Of a stretch of 64,000 bases of DNA, positions 1-8,607 are shown in pieces; positions within the stretch are counted from its first letter, which is position 1, and the number at the start of each line of letters is the position of its first letter. The stretch comes from Idiomarina piscisalsi (lineage in GTDB: Bacteria > Pseudomonadota > Gammaproteobacteria > Enterobacterales > Alteromonadaceae), in NCBI RefSeq assembly GCF_003987095.1, contig NZ_PIQA01000006.1, forward strand, positions 183,776-247,775, given 5' to 3'. The notes under the pieces are model-generated. The model was not told the DNA's origin. It worked only from the letters and a program-made list of their open reading frames with translations, and searched no databases. A program made the position numbers and the translations under genes.

Positions 1-563
1 ACGGCGATTTGATCCTCGTCGATGCCGGTGCCGAGTATCAGGGGTATGCTGCCGACATTACCCGTACCTTCCCGGTTAACGGCAAGTTCAGCGACACTCA
101 GCGCACCTTGTATGAGCTGGTATTAAAAGCGCAACAAGCGGCGTTTGAGGAAATAAAGCCCGGCAGCAATTTGGTTAACGCCAGCAACGCTGCCGCGCGG
201 GTGATTAACGACGGTCTGGTTGAGTTGGGTATTATCGACGGTGACCCGGACACCGCCTTTGAAGCCATGCGTTGGAAAACCTATTTTATTCACGGTTTAG
301 GGCACTGGCTCGGGCTGGACGTACATGACATGGGTCGCTACAAAGACGACAACGGCAAGCCTGTTTCTTTTGAGCCGGGTATGGTGCTGACCGTTGAACC
401 GGGTATTTATATTCCCGAAGACGCCGACGTTGATGAAAAGTGGCGCGGCATTGGCATTCGTATTGAAGACGATCTGGTGGTCACCGCTGAGGGCTATGAA
501 AACCTCACCAGCGACGTGCCTAAAACCATAGAAGAGATAGAAGCATGGATGAGCGGCAAGTAA
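1..563 (+). CDS. pepP: Xaa-Pro aminopeptidase PepP, C-terminal part
   Basis: This is the 3' part of a gene that begins before the window; the reading frame is already open at base 3. The visible part is the pita-bread metallopeptidase fold of aminopeptidase P, a cytoplasmic two-metal enzyme that removes an N-terminal residue preceding proline. The metal ligands typical of the family are all visible: the first Asp in VDAGAE, the second in DITRTFP, the His in HGLGHWLGLDVHD, the Glu in TVEPGIYI and the final Glu in GIRIEDD. The stop overlaps the start of ubiH by 19 bases. The pepP-ubiH-ubiI order matches that of E. coli and many other gammaproteobacteria, which supports the call. Confidence 0.95.
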   Translation, partial: GDLILVDAGAEYQGYAADITRTFPVNGKFSDTQRTLYELVLKAQQAAFEEIKPGSNLVNASNAAARVINDGLVELGIIDGDPDTAFEAMRWKTYFIHGLGHWLGLDVHDMGRYKDDNGKPVSFEPGMVLTVEPGIYIPEDADVDEKWRGIGIRIEDDLVVTAEGYENLTSDVPKTIEEIEAWMSGK

Positions 564-1711
564 TATCTGCCGATATTGCTATTGTTGGCGGCGGCCTGGT
601 TGGCGCGCTGACCGGTATGATGCTGGCGCAGCAGCGCCCGGACTGGCGTATTGTTATTTGCGAACCCCGCAAAGAAGGTCCGCCCAACGACAAACGCATT
701 ATTGCGCTGGCCGCTGCATCTGCCCACCGTTTGTCAAAGCTGGGCGTACTCGACAATATTACTCACGAGCCCATTAAGCACATTCATATTTCCGATCGCG
801 GCTTCATCGGTGGTACTGAGCTGCATGCTGAACAAGAAGGCGTGGAAGCCCTGGGCAAAGTGGTGGCGGCGTCCGAGTTAGTAGAGCGCTTGTATAAAAG
901 CTGCCAGAAACTGAACAATATTACCTGGTTAGGCGGTGTACGCGCCGAACAAGTGCAACAAGAGTCTGCGCAGGCGACCGTGGTATTGGACAACCAACAG
1001 CAGGTACATTGCCGTTTACTGATTGGTGCCGACGGCCAAAACTCGCTGGTGCGCGAACAGCTACGACTAAAGTCAGAGGTAACCGACTACGGACAGTATG
1101 GCTGTATTGCGACGTTAGAGCTCGAACAGCCACTTAATGGATGGGCGTACGAACGTTTTACCGAAAACGGACCCATTGCGCTTTTGCCAATGCAGGGGAA
1201 TCAGGCGTCGCTGGTGTGGAGCTTCACCGAAAAGCAGCTGGCTGAAGCCGAACAATGGACAGACGCAGAGTTTTTACAGCGTTGCCAACAAGCCTTTGGC
1301 TATCGAGCCGGGCGTTTTAAATCGGTATCGCCGCGAGTGTTTTATCCGCTTATTTTGCGCCGGGCGAAACGTTCAACGCATCACCGCGCGGTTATTATTG
1401 GTAATGCCTCGCATGCGTTGCACCCTATTGCGGGGCAGGGCTTTAATTTAGGACTACGCGACGTCGAACAGCTGTGCGAAAGCTTAGCAGACGCAACCGA
1501 TCCGGGCGCTTTTGAGCATCTTAATAATTATGAACAGCACCGCGAACGTGATTACGAGTCTATTATTCGGTTAACTGACGGCTTAGTGCGCGGCTTTTCC
1601 AATCAATTCTGGCCAACCGTACTGGGGCGTAACAGCGCACTCATGCTGTTGCAGCACTGCGCACCGTTAAAGTCCCGCTTTGCCCGCCTAACCATGGGGA
1701 TGAAACCATGA
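545..1711 (+). CDS. ubiH: 2-octaprenyl-6-methoxyphenol hydroxylase UbiH
   Basis: A 388-aa class A flavin monooxygenase of ubiquinone biosynthesis, one of the aerobic ring hydroxylases of the pathway. The FAD dinucleotide-binding motif GGGLVGALTG lies near residue 15, the DG motif GADGQNSL near residue 160 and the GD-type motif HPIAGQGFNLGLRD near residue 290. Phrases such as HISDRG and YERFTENGPIALLPM match UbiH more closely than UbiI or UbiF. The ATG at 545 lies inside the end of pepP, and the 3' end overlaps ubiI by 4 bases (ATGA), so pepP-ubiH-ubiI appear translationally coupled. Length is normal for the family. Confidence 0.93.
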   Translation: MDERQVISADIAIVGGGLVGALTGMMLAQQRPDWRIVICEPRKEGPPNDKRIIALAAASAHRLSKLGVLDNITHEPIKHIHISDRGFIGGTELHAEQEGVEALGKVVAASELVERLYKSCQKLNNITWLGGVRAEQVQQESAQATVVLDNQQQVHCRLLIGADGQNSLVREQLRLKSEVTDYGQYGCIATLELEQPLNGWAYERFTENGPIALLPMQGNQASLVWSFTEKQLAEAEQWTDAEFLQRCQQAFGYRAGRFKSVSPRVFYPLILRRAKRSTHHRAVIIGNASHALHPIAGQGFNLGLRDVEQLCESLADATDPGAFEHLNNYEQHRERDYESIIRLTDGLVRGFSNQFWPTVLGRNSALMLLQHCAPLKSRFARLTMGMKP

Positions 1712-2880
1712 CACGCAAACAGACTGACATTGTCGTTGTTGGCGGCGGCATGATAGGCCTGAGCCTGGCCACCAAGCTGGCGCAACAGGGTCGGCAAGTA
1801 ACTGTTATAGAACGCCACGACCAGCCCGAGCTGACTGAAGAATTGGCATTACGGGTTAGCGCATTAAACGATCGCAGCCGCAGCGTACTGGCCGACTGTG
1901 GTGCCTGGCAAAAAATACAGGCGCATCGCACCGGGCCGTATAAGAGCATGCAAGTGTGGGACAAAGACAGCCCCGCCCATATTGAATTTTCCGCCGCCGA
2001 AATTAACGCTGAAGACATTGGCGCTATTGTAGAAAACAACGTGGCTGAGCACTTTTTGTGGGAAAGCGCTGAACAGGCAGGCGTGGAGATCATAAAAACC
2101 GACAGTTGGTCGTTAGTAAGTGCCGGAGACGACAGCAGCCCGGCAGAAGTAAAAGTAGGTGAGCAATTACTTTCGGCTAACCTCGTTATTGGCGCGGACG
2201 GCGGTCGCTCGCAAGTGCGTCAATTTGCCGAACTCCCCATTAGTTTCTGGGACTACGAGCAGCGCGGTATTGTCGCTAACATTCGTACCGAACAGCCTCA
2301 TAACGGCGTTGCCCGGCAGGTGTTTTTACCCACCGGACCGTTGGCGTTGTTACCGACGCCCAACTCACAGATTGTTTCTATTGTCTGGTCGGCAGACGAA
2401 CCCTTAGCGGCGCAGTTACTGAATGAAACACCAGAGCGTTTTGCGAAACAGGTAGAAACCGAGTCTGGTCGGGTACTGGGTGCGTGCGAATGTGTATCTG
2501 ACATAAAAGCTTTTCCGCTTCGAATGCAGTACGCACGCCAGTGGTTTCATCAGCGCATTGTGCTGGCCGGCGACGCTGCGCACACCATTCACCCGCTTGC
2601 CGGGCAGGGCGCTAACTTAGGCTTTGGTGACGTTAACGAACTGTGTAAACAGTTGCAGGGCGTGGACTTAAAAGCGCTGAACGACTTAACCAAACACTTA
2701 AACGCCTACCAACGAGCCCGCAAAGCCGACACCCAGGTCATGATAGCCGCCATGGAGCTGTTTAAACGCGGCTTTGGTACCGCCAACCCGGTTGTAAAAG
2801 GCCTGCGGGCACTGGCTTTTGGCATCGCCAACAAGCTGACATTTCTTAAAAGAAAGCTCGCCGAAATAGCCGTAGCCTGA
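1708..2880 (+). CDS. ubiI: UbiI/VisC-type ubiquinone biosynthesis monooxygenase
   Basis: A 390-aa FAD-dependent hydroxylase paralogous to the upstream UbiH. The N-terminal FAD motif is VVGGGMIGLS, the DG motif GADGGRSQVR, and the C-terminal GD motif is GDAAHTIHPLAGQGANLGFG. The stretch RVSALN followed by VWDKDSPAHIEF is characteristic of VisC/UbiI, which hydroxylates ring position C5. UbiF is a close relative, but the position directly after ubiH favours UbiI. The gene starts in a 4-base overlap with ubiH. Its stop codon lies inside a palindromic hairpin (2876-2895) that separates it from the convergent gene on the minus strand. Confidence 0.9.
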   Translation: MTRKQTDIVVVGGGMIGLSLATKLAQQGRQVTVIERHDQPELTEELALRVSALNDRSRSVLADCGAWQKIQAHRTGPYKSMQVWDKDSPAHIEFSAAEINAEDIGAIVENNVAEHFLWESAEQAGVEIIKTDSWSLVSAGDDSSPAEVKVGEQLLSANLVIGADGGRSQVRQFAELPISFWDYEQRGIVANIRTEQPHNGVARQVFLPTGPLALLPTPNSQIVSIVWSADEPLAAQLLNETPERFAKQVETESGRVLGACECVSDIKAFPLRMQYARQWFHQRIVLAGDAAHTIHPLAGQGANLGFGDVNELCKQLQGVDLKALNDLTKHLNAYQRARKADTQVMIAAMELFKRGFGTANPVVKGLRALAFGIANKLTFLKRKLAEIAVA

Positions 2881-2895
2881 CGTTATTACGTCAGG
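2876..2895. terminator. Perfect hairpin CCTGACGT-TATT-ACGTCAGG between convergent genes
   Basis: An 8-bp perfect stem with a TATT loop. It overlaps the ubiI stop codon and lies just past the end of the convergent minus-strand gene at 2905. No long T-run follows on either strand, so intrinsic termination is possible but not certain. A second copy with the same loop and a compensatory stem change lies at 7472-7491. Confidence 0.5.
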
Positions 2896-2904
2896 TGCGA
2901 TCTA

Positions 2905-4308
2905 TCAATCGACAACCACGCCATAACGCTCGCGAATTTTCGCTGCCAACGCAGCCCGCGCGTCGGGCTCGCCGTGAATTAAGCGTATGCGTTTCACCGG
3001 GGCTTCGGTGGCGTCTATAAAGTCTAAAAGTTCTTGTTGGTCGGCATGCGCAGAGTAGCCGCCTAAGGTATAAATACCAGCTTTTATGTCTATACGCTCG
3101 TGGTCTAAGTCGACATAACCACCGCGTGGACCGTAGGTTTGTATATCGCGCCCTGGGGTTCCGGCGGCCTGGTAGCCTACAAACAACACATCGGTGCGCG
3201 GGTCGGGTAGCAGGGCTTTTAAGTAATTCAGCATACGCCCGCCGGTACACATACCGCTGGCGGCAATAACAATGCAGGGGTCGCCGCTGCTTTTTAAGTA
3301 ATTCACCACGCGCTCATGGTCACTGTGGTCGTCTACCGTCATTAGGCGGTCGAAGTTCAGCGGGTGGCGGTCTTCTTCTACCCGTGCCAATGCCTCTTCG
3401 TCCCACAACGCCTTCATGGTCCGGTACTGCTTGGTAAATTGCGCGGCTAGCGGTGAATCTAAAATAACCGTCATTTTGTGCCATACTTTGAAAGACAGGG
3501 GATCCGCCACGCCAGTCTCAGCTTCCTTAGCCCGGGCTTTATGAATAATGTCTTCTAATTCGTACAAAAGCTCTTGCGTACGGCCAATACTAAACGCCGG
3601 AATTAAAATGGTGCCTTTATTTTCCACACAACGCTCAACCACCGACTTCAGGCGTTGCTCGCGATCAAGGCGCGACTCGTGGTTCTTGTCGCCATAGGTG
3701 CTTTCCAGCAACAGAAAGTCAGCGCGCTCCAGCGGCGTCGGGTCGGGTAGCAGTGGTGTGTTTTTACAGCCTAAGTCACCCGAGAACACTACGCGATAGT
3801 GAGTACTCACGTTCTCAATTTCCACATAAGACGACCCCAGAATATGCCCCGCCTGACGAAAGCGCAGCTTAAAGCGCTCAGTCGCAAAGTCAGCAGGCAG
3901 CTCCAGCCAGCTATCGTACTCCACCGGTTGTAGCTGGCGCTGCAGGCGAGTTATCACGGCATCAATAATATCGGCGTTGCGGGTTAGGCCTACTTTTAAC
4001 GCGTCTTCAATAACCAGAGGCAACAAATGCGCGGTAGCTTTCGTGCAGTAAATAGGGCCGGTAAAGCCGGCAATTAACAACCAGGGAATGCGGCCTACGT
4101 GGTCAATGTGGCAGTGGGTCACCACCAACGCCTGCACCTTGGTAATATCGAAATCAATTTCCTGCGTGTTGGAATCCGCACCAGACCCCGAGGTTTCCGC
4201 CCCCTGGAACAACCCGCAGTCAATTAAAAGTGAGTGGTCACTGTCTAACAGTAGCTCGTGGCAAGAGCCCGTAACCCCCTCAAACGCGCCGTGATGTATA
4301 ACATCCAT
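2905..4308 (-). CDS. Metallo-beta-lactamase/beta-CASP RNA-processing exonuclease-like protein
   Basis: A 467-aa protein of the MBL-fold beta-CASP family (CPSF73/YSH1-like, often annotated as mRNA 3'-end processing factor or RNase). The zinc motif HCHIDH is at residues 65-70, followed by the MBL motif FSGDLG with its metal Asp. The beta-CASP insert contains SPLAAQFTKQYRTM and ASGMCTGGRMLNY. The C-terminal metal His is in GYSAHADQQELL. It probably cleaves RNA in the cytoplasm, but its substrate is unknown. From memory, the border gene rjg of Vibrio O-antigen and capsule loci encodes a protein of this type, so its position beside the polysaccharide locus fits a conserved junction. It is convergent with ubiI. 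Confidence 0.85.
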   Translation of the reverse strand: MDVIHHGAFEGVTGSCHELLLDSDHSLLIDCGLFQGAETSGSGADSNTQEIDFDITKVQALVVTHCHIDHVGRIPWLLIAGFTGPIYCTKATAHLLPLVIEDALKVGLTRNADIIDAVITRLQRQLQPVEYDSWLELPADFATERFKLRFRQAGHILGSSYVEIENVSTHYRVVFSGDLGCKNTPLLPDPTPLERADFLLLESTYGDKNHESRLDREQRLKSVVERCVENKGTILIPAFSIGRTQELLYELEDIIHKARAKEAETGVADPLSFKVWHKMTVILDSPLAAQFTKQYRTMKALWDEEALARVEEDRHPLNFDRLMTVDDHSDHERVVNYLKSSGDPCIVIAASGMCTGGRMLNYLKALLPDPRTDVLFVGYQAAGTPGRDIQTYGPRGGYVDLDHERIDIKAGIYTLGGYSAHADQQELLDFIDATEAPVKRIRLIHGEPDARAALAAKIRERYGVVVD

Positions 4309-4384
4309 GTGCTGGTTCCATTTTGTTTAAAACAACCAGATTACAAAAAACGGCGGAAAACCGCTATCGGACAAAAGGGTGATA

Positions 4385-4666
4385 TTAGGACACGGTTACC
4401 CGAATGACTTTGGCACATAAACGCAGGCCTCCGGACTCGAGCAGCTTTGTGATAATGGATAACCGAGGGTCGGTGTTGCCTTTTTCGATATCTCGCAGTG
4501 TTTTATCAGAAATGCCCATAAAGCGTGCGTAATGGGTTTGGCTCATATCGTACAAACGAGTACGAATAGCTTTCACAGCATCTCCCATAGACAGTTCACC
4601 ACTTGCTAAACCATCTTCAATGTCCTGCATAATGTCGCGCCGTTTTTGTACCGATAAATCAGACAT
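4385..4666 (-). CDS. XRE-family helix-turn-helix regulator (HipB-like)
   Basis: A 93-aa DNA-binding protein. Residues about 38-75 form an XRE-type helix-turn-helix, with MSQTHYARFMGISDKTLRDI as the recognition unit and NTDPRLSIITKLLESGGL as the closing helices. An acidic N-terminal helix precedes it. Small regulators of this kind are often antitoxins of HipA- or HigB-type systems. Immediately upstream on the same strand lies a short broken reading frame that resembles a HipA N-terminus (4660-4809), so this may be the surviving half of a decayed toxin-antitoxin pair. It may also act as a free-standing regulator near the polysaccharide promoter. Function is inferred from the fold only. Confidence 0.75.
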   Translation of the reverse strand: MSDLSVQKRRDIMQDIEDGLASGELSMGDAVKAIRTRLYDMSQTHYARFMGISDKTLRDIEKGNTDPRLSIITKLLESGGLRLCAKVIRVTVS

Positions 4667-4809
4667 GTCTTACACCGAAGTCAGTTAATTTCTCACGAAG
4701 GTTATTAAAGCCAATGGCCGGAAATTCCAGAATGCTCTCCGGCGAAGTTGAGGCTTGCAGCGTCCCACCATTTACCCTCGTTAAACAGCTGAAGTGTTAT
4801 ATTTTTCAT
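4660..4809 (-). pseudogene. Possible frameshifted HipA-like N-terminal remnant
   Basis: On the minus strand an ATG at 4809 opens a 34-codon frame beginning MKNITLQLFNEGKWWDAASL, which resembles the first strand pair of HipA-family kinases, and stops at 4705. A second frame then carries SILEFPAIGFNNLREKLTDF and ends in a TGA that overlaps the start of the XRE gene. Joining the two by one frameshift near 4740-4750 would give a peptide of about 50 aa. This may be a broken toxin remnant, a tiny real protein, or chance. Confidence is low. Confidence 0.3.
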
Positions 4810-5200
4810 GTGCTGGCCGGTAGTTTGTTTCTGCATTACAGTGAATTTAGCCTATAAAGCGGAAACAATCTACCGTAAAATTCACATTTTTTGGCTTTTC
4901 CAGTATCAAACTACCGTTAAGCGCGTGCGCACTCGATTAACGTTGCTGGATTACTTCAAATACCCAAGGTTTTCAGGTAATAGCGTTACAGTTATGTTCA
5001 AAACCAAGTTTAATGTGACAGTTATGTCAAATTAATAATCGACAGATTCGGCAATACCGGTTTACCCCGCCAGCCTCGTAGCCAACCAACGGAACCAATC
5101 GCTCAAAATCTCGTCAAAAATGTGCAATAAAGCCTTTGTAGGAAAAGGGCTACGTGCGGTATCATACTCGCTTGATCAAAATTACCCGCACCATCGGCCT
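4810..5200. other. Gene-poor leader region upstream of the first polysaccharide operon
   Basis: No convincing gene is visible. A 75-codon plus-strand frame in 4808-5035 has no recognisable domain. The region holds a pair of direct repeats (4985-5031). A weak sigma70-like pair, TTGTAG at 5136-5141 and TATCAT at 5160-5165 with 18-bp spacing, is placed so that a transcript would enter the JUMPStart element at 5201. The promoter call is tentative. Confidence 0.3.
4985..5031 (+). repeat. Two direct copies of a GTKACAGTTATGT-CAAA motif
   Basis: GTTACAGTTATGTTCAAA at 4985-5002 is followed by GTGACAGTTATGTCAAA at 5015-5031, with starts 30 bp apart. This spacing is close to three helical turns, so the two sites would face the same side of the DNA. 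They could be operator sites for a regulator acting on the operon that starts at 5262. No known consensus was matched. Confidence 0.35.
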
Positions 5201-5236
5201 ATGGGAACCGCAACCCATGGGCGGTAGCGTGCCTAA
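5201..5236 (+). promoter_or_regulatory. JUMPStart/ops element (RfaH recruitment site), first copy
   Basis: The core ops sequence GGCGGTAGCGTG lies at 5220-5231 within GGGCGGTAGCGTGCCTAA (5219-5236). In enterobacteria this non-template sequence pauses RNA polymerase and recruits RfaH, which suppresses polarity in long LPS and capsule operons. It is preceded by an inverted repeat ATGGG (5201-5205) and CCCAT (5214-5218). CCTAA (5232-5236) can also pair with TTAGG (5246-5250). It sits 31 bases before ugd. An 18-base identical copy lies at 37328-37345. Confidence 0.92.
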
Positions 5237-5261
5237 TCGTTGCAGTTAGGGTTAATAACTA

Positions 5262-6428
5262 ATGAAAATTGCAGTAGCAGGTACAGGATACGTTGGTTTG
5301 TCCAACGCGGTTCTCCTCGCCCAAAAAAATAATGTCATTGCTGTCGATATAGACGAAGAAAAAGTTGAAAAAATTAATAATAAACAGTCACCTATAGTCG
5401 ACAAAGAAATTCAGCAATTTTTAGCAGAAAAGCCACTTAACCTCACAGCAACCACCCAAACCGAAGACGCCTACAAAGACGCCGACTTTGTGGTTATTGC
5501 CACACCCACCGACTACGACCCGCAAACCAATTATTTTAATACCAAAACCGTTGAAAGCGTTATTAGTCAGGTTATGGCACTGAACCCTCATGCGGTTATG
5601 GTTATTAAGTCGACCATTCCGGTGGGTTACACAAAAGCATTAAAAGAAACGTTCGGCACCAATAACATTCTGTTTTCGCCGGAATTCCTGCGCGAAGGCA
5701 AAGCCTTGTACGACAATTTGCACCCGTCGCGTATTATTGTCGGCGAACGCTCCGAGCGCGCTGAAACCTTTGCTAACCTGTTAAAGCAGGGCGCCGAGAA
5801 ACAAGACATAGACATACTCTTTACCGACAGCACCGAAGCCGAAGCCATAAAGCTGTTCGCTAACACATACTTAGCCATGCGCGTTGCCTACTTCAACGAG
5901 CTGGACACCTACGCTGAAGTGCACAACCTGGACACCAAACAAATTATTGAAGGCGTGTGTTTAGACCCGCGCATAGGTTCGCATTACAACAACCCCAGCT
6001 TTGGTTACGGCGGCTACTGCCTGCCAAAAGACACCAAGCAATTGCTCGCCAACTACGACGACGTACCACAAACCATGATCAAATCCATTGTGGACGCCAA
6101 CCGTACCCGCAAAGACTTTATCGCCGACCAAATTATTGCCAAGCAACCCAAAGTGGTTGGCGTGTATCGTTTGGTCATGAAGTCGGGCTCGGATAACTTC
6201 CGGGCATCGGCCATTCAGGGTGTAATGAAGCGCATAAAAGCCAAAGGCATAGAAGTGGTGGTTTACGAACCCGAACTCACAGAAGAAAAATTCTATAACT
6301 CCCGGGTTATAAATGACTTAAATGAATTTAAAGCCGTGTCGGAAGTCATACTCAGTAATCGACTGGCCGACGACATAAAAGACGTGCAAGCTAAGGTGTA
6401 TACGCGCGACCTGTTTAACAACGACTAG
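5262..6428 (+). CDS. ugd: UDP-glucose 6-dehydrogenase
   Basis: A 388-aa cytoplasmic NAD-dependent enzyme that oxidises UDP-glucose to UDP-glucuronate. The Rossmann motif [11 protein letters not shown] is at residues 6-16. The catalytic cysteine is Cys253 in [11 protein letters not shown], and the central helix carries the active-site Lys in [20 protein letters not shown]. The length matches the short E. coli-type Ugd. It is the first gene after the ops element. UDP-glucuronate could be used directly, or converted to UDP-galacturonate by the epimerase encoded at 23010, and could also supply the uronate substrate needed by the C5-epimerase-like protein at 58300. Confidence 0.95.
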   Translation: MKIAVAGTGYVGLSNAVLLAQKNNVIAVDIDEEKVEKINNKQSPIVDKEIQQFLAEKPLNLTATTQTEDAYKDADFVVIATPTDYDPQTNYFNTKTVESVISQVMALNPHAVMVIKSTIPVGYTKALKETFGTNNILFSPEFLREGKALYDNLHPSRIIVGERSERAETFANLLKQGAEKQDIDILFTDSTEAEAIKLFANTYLAMRVAYFNELDTYAEVHNLDTKQIIEGVCLDPRIGSHYNNPSFGYGGYCLPKDTKQLLANYDDVPQTMIKSIVDANRTRKDFIADQIIAKQPKVVGVYRLVMKSGSDNFRASAIQGVMKRIKAKGIEVVVYEPELTEEKFYNSRVINDLNEFKAVSEVILSNRLADDIKDVQAKVYTRDLFNND

Positions 6429-6459
6429 CTTAATAGCGACTAACTAATAAGACAACGCA

Positions 6460-7452
6460 ATGACTGACGAGAACAATAAACAGAACCATCCGGCACCGTA
6501 CGGGCCCGGTCAATACCCACCCAACTTTTACGCGCAACCCTACCCGCAAGACGACGAGATAGACCTGCGCGAGCTGTTTAAAATTATCTGGGACGGCAAA
6601 TGGTGGATTATTGCCATTACCTTTGTGTTTGCCGTGGCATCGGTTGTTTACTCTTTAAGCTTACCGGACATTTACAAAGCCGAAGCGACTTTGGCGCCGA
6701 CGGAAGAGGCTCAAGGGCAGGGTTTTGGTGAAGAAGTGAGTGGTTTGGCAAGCCTGGCAGGTATTAACGTGGGTAAACAGCAAGTCGATAAAGTAACCAT
6801 GGCCATGGAAATACTGCAGTCGCGCCAGTTCATTAAAAACTTTGTGGAAAAGCATGACATTTTGCCAGAGGTTATGGCAGTAAAAGAGTGGCACCGGCCC
6901 AGTGGTAAATTGGTATACGACGAAGAAATCTACAACCCAGAAACGAAAGAGTGGGTGCGGGAAGTTGAGCCGCCGAAACAACCGGAGCCTACTAGCTGGG
7001 AATACGTTAACGCTTTTAGAGATAACTTGGTCGTTGAAAAGGATGAAGAGACACCCGGGTTAATTATTGTTGCAATAAATCATCAGTCTCCGATTATTGC
7101 GCATCGTTGGACACAGTGGTTAATTGAAGACATTAATGACCACATGCGAGCACGCGACATTGAAGAAGCCGAAAGTAGTATGGAGTTTTTGCAGGAAGAG
7201 CTGGGCAAAACCAATCTAAGCAGCATGCAACAAGTGTTCTATCAGCTTATTGAAAAGCAAACACAAACCATTATGCTGGCTAATGTTCGACCCGAGTATA
7301 TTTTTCAAGTGCTTGACCCTGCCGTTGTGCCTGAGGAAAAAGACGCACCCGCTCGTGCATTAATTTGCATAATAGGCACCTTCTTAGGTGGCTTCTTATC
7401 ACTATTGGTTGTTTTTATCCGCCACTTAGTACGCAACAACAGAGAAGCATAA
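6460..7452 (+). CDS. wzz: Wzz-type polysaccharide chain-length regulator
   Basis: A 330-aa polysaccharide co-polymerase of the PCP-1 type. After a Pro-rich cytoplasmic N-terminus comes the Wzz signature EIDLRELFKIIWDGKWW, a first membrane helix near residues 46-66, a long periplasmic domain with helices around residues 215-265, and a second membrane helix near 300-322 that ends in basic residues. There is no tyrosine-kinase domain, unlike Wzc. Such proteins set the modal length of Wzy-polymerised glycans, here probably with the polymerase at 18401. The N-terminal repeats of Pro, Tyr and Gln are unusual for a Wzz. It is followed by a palindromic hairpin at 7472. Confidence 0.88.
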   Translation: MTDENNKQNHPAPYGPGQYPPNFYAQPYPQDDEIDLRELFKIIWDGKWWIIAITFVFAVASVVYSLSLPDIYKAEATLAPTEEAQGQGFGEEVSGLASLAGINVGKQQVDKVTMAMEILQSRQFIKNFVEKHDILPEVMAVKEWHRPSGKLVYDEEIYNPETKEWVREVEPPKQPEPTSWEYVNAFRDNLVVEKDEETPGLIIVAINHQSPIIAHRWTQWLIEDINDHMRARDIEEAESSMEFLQEELGKTNLSSMQQVFYQLIEKQTQTIMLANVRPEYIFQVLDPAVVPEEKDAPARALICIIGTFLGGFLSLLVVFIRHLVRNNREA

Positions 7453-7471
7453 CCAAACACACCTCACGTAG

Positions 7472-7491
7472 CCTGACGCTATTGCGTCAGG
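7472..7491. repeat. Hairpin CCTGACGC-TATT-GCGTCAGG, second copy
   Basis: An 8-bp perfect stem with a TATT loop between wzz and rmlB, preceded by GTAG and followed by GTGAG. It differs from the copy at 2876-2895 only by a paired C-G to T-A change, which preserves the stem. No T-run follows. Inside an ops-controlled operon it could be a polarity site overcome by antitermination, or an RNA-processing or stability element. Confidence 0.6.
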
Positions 7492-7512
7492 TGAGATATC
7501 TGAATTAATAAA

Positions 7513-8607
7513 ATGAACTCCATGAAAATACTAGTAACAGGCGGCGCCGGCTTCATAGGCTCCGCAGTTATACGTCACTTAATAAATGACACCAACCACA
7601 GTGTCATCAACGTTGACAAACTCACCTACGCAGGCAATTTAGAAAGCTTAGCTTCTGTCAGTAGCAATGACCGATATGCCTTCGAGAAAGTCGATATTTG
7701 CGACGCGAGCGAAATAAAGCGCGTATTCGAACAGTACCAGCCTGATGTCGTCATGCATTTAGCGGCGGAGTCTCATGTTGACCGTTCTATCGACGGCCCC
7801 GGCGAGTTCATGCAAACCAACATTATTGGTACCTATACGCTGCTAGAGCAGGCAAGAGCCTACTGGCAAAACCTGCCAGAGAGTCAAAAGGCAGCGTTTA
7901 AATTTCACCATATTTCGACTGATGAAGTATACGGAGATTTGCCACACCCAGAAGAGCAAGAAGGTGAACTCCCTTTATTCACCGAAGCCAATGCCTACAA
8001 ACCAAGCTCCCCTTACAGTGCCTCAAAAGCCAGTAGTGATCATTTAGTCAGAGCATGGCACCGCACCTATGGTTTGCCAACCGTTATCACCAATTGCTCC
8101 AATAATTACGGTCCTTACCATTTCCCTGAAAAACTCATTCCGTTAATGATATTGAATGCTCTGGATGGTAAAGCGTTACCCGTTTACGGCATAGGCAACC
8201 AAATACGAGACTGGCTGTATGTGGAAGATCACGCCCGAGCATTAGTCAAAGTAGCGGCAGAAGGCAAAGTCGGCGAAACCTACAACATTGGTGGTCACAA
8301 CGAAAAGCAAAATATTGACGTAGTGACCACCATTTGTGAAATACTTGACGAGTTAGTGCCCACTAATACCTCATACAAAGACTTGATAACTTACGTAGAA
8401 GACCGCCCTGGGCATGACATGCGCTACGCCATTGACGCAACTAAAATAAAGAATGATTTAGGCTGGGTACCAGAAGAAACATTCGAGTCCGGTATTCGCA
8501 AAACCGTACAATGGTATTTAAACAATCAGGAATGGTGTCAGCGAGTGCAGGACGGCAGCTATCAGCGTGAGCGTTTAGGAAACTCTCAGGCAGGAGAAAG
8601 CGCATGA
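7513..8607 (+). CDS. rmlB: dTDP-glucose 4,6-dehydratase
   Basis: A 364-aa extended short-chain dehydrogenase that converts dTDP-glucose to dTDP-4-keto-6-deoxyglucose. The NAD motif is [10 protein letters not shown], the catalytic Thr-Asp-Glu is in [11 protein letters not shown], and the active-site pair Tyr168 and Lys172 is in [22 protein letters not shown] is diagnostic of RmlB. Translation may start at 7513 or at the second Met at 7522. It overlaps rmlA by 4 bases. The product can feed the VioA-like aminotransferase at 9479 and, with rmlD at the window end, L-rhamnose synthesis. Confidence 0.95.
   Translation: MNSMKILVTGGAGFIGSAVIRHLINDTNHSVINVDKLTYAGNLESLASVSSNDRYAFEKVDICDASEIKRVFEQYQPDVVMHLAAESHVDRSIDGPGEFMQTNIIGTYTLLEQARAYWQNLPESQKAAFKFHHISTDEVYGDLPHPEEQEGELPLFTEANAYKPSSPYSASKASSDHLVRAWHRTYGLPTVITNCSNNYGPYHFPEKLIPLMILNALDGKALPVYGIGNQIRDWLYVEDHARALVKVAAEGKVGETYNIGGHNEKQNIDVVTTICEILDELVPTNTSYKDLITYVEDRPGHDMRYAIDATKIKNDLGWVPEETFESGIRKTVQWYLNNQEWCQRVQDGSYQRERLGNSQAGESA

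Noticed and set aside
4808..5035. 75-codon plus-strand ORF in the leader before the first ops element
   Set aside because: No domain, no clear ribosome-binding site, and it spans direct repeats in a region that looks regulatory.
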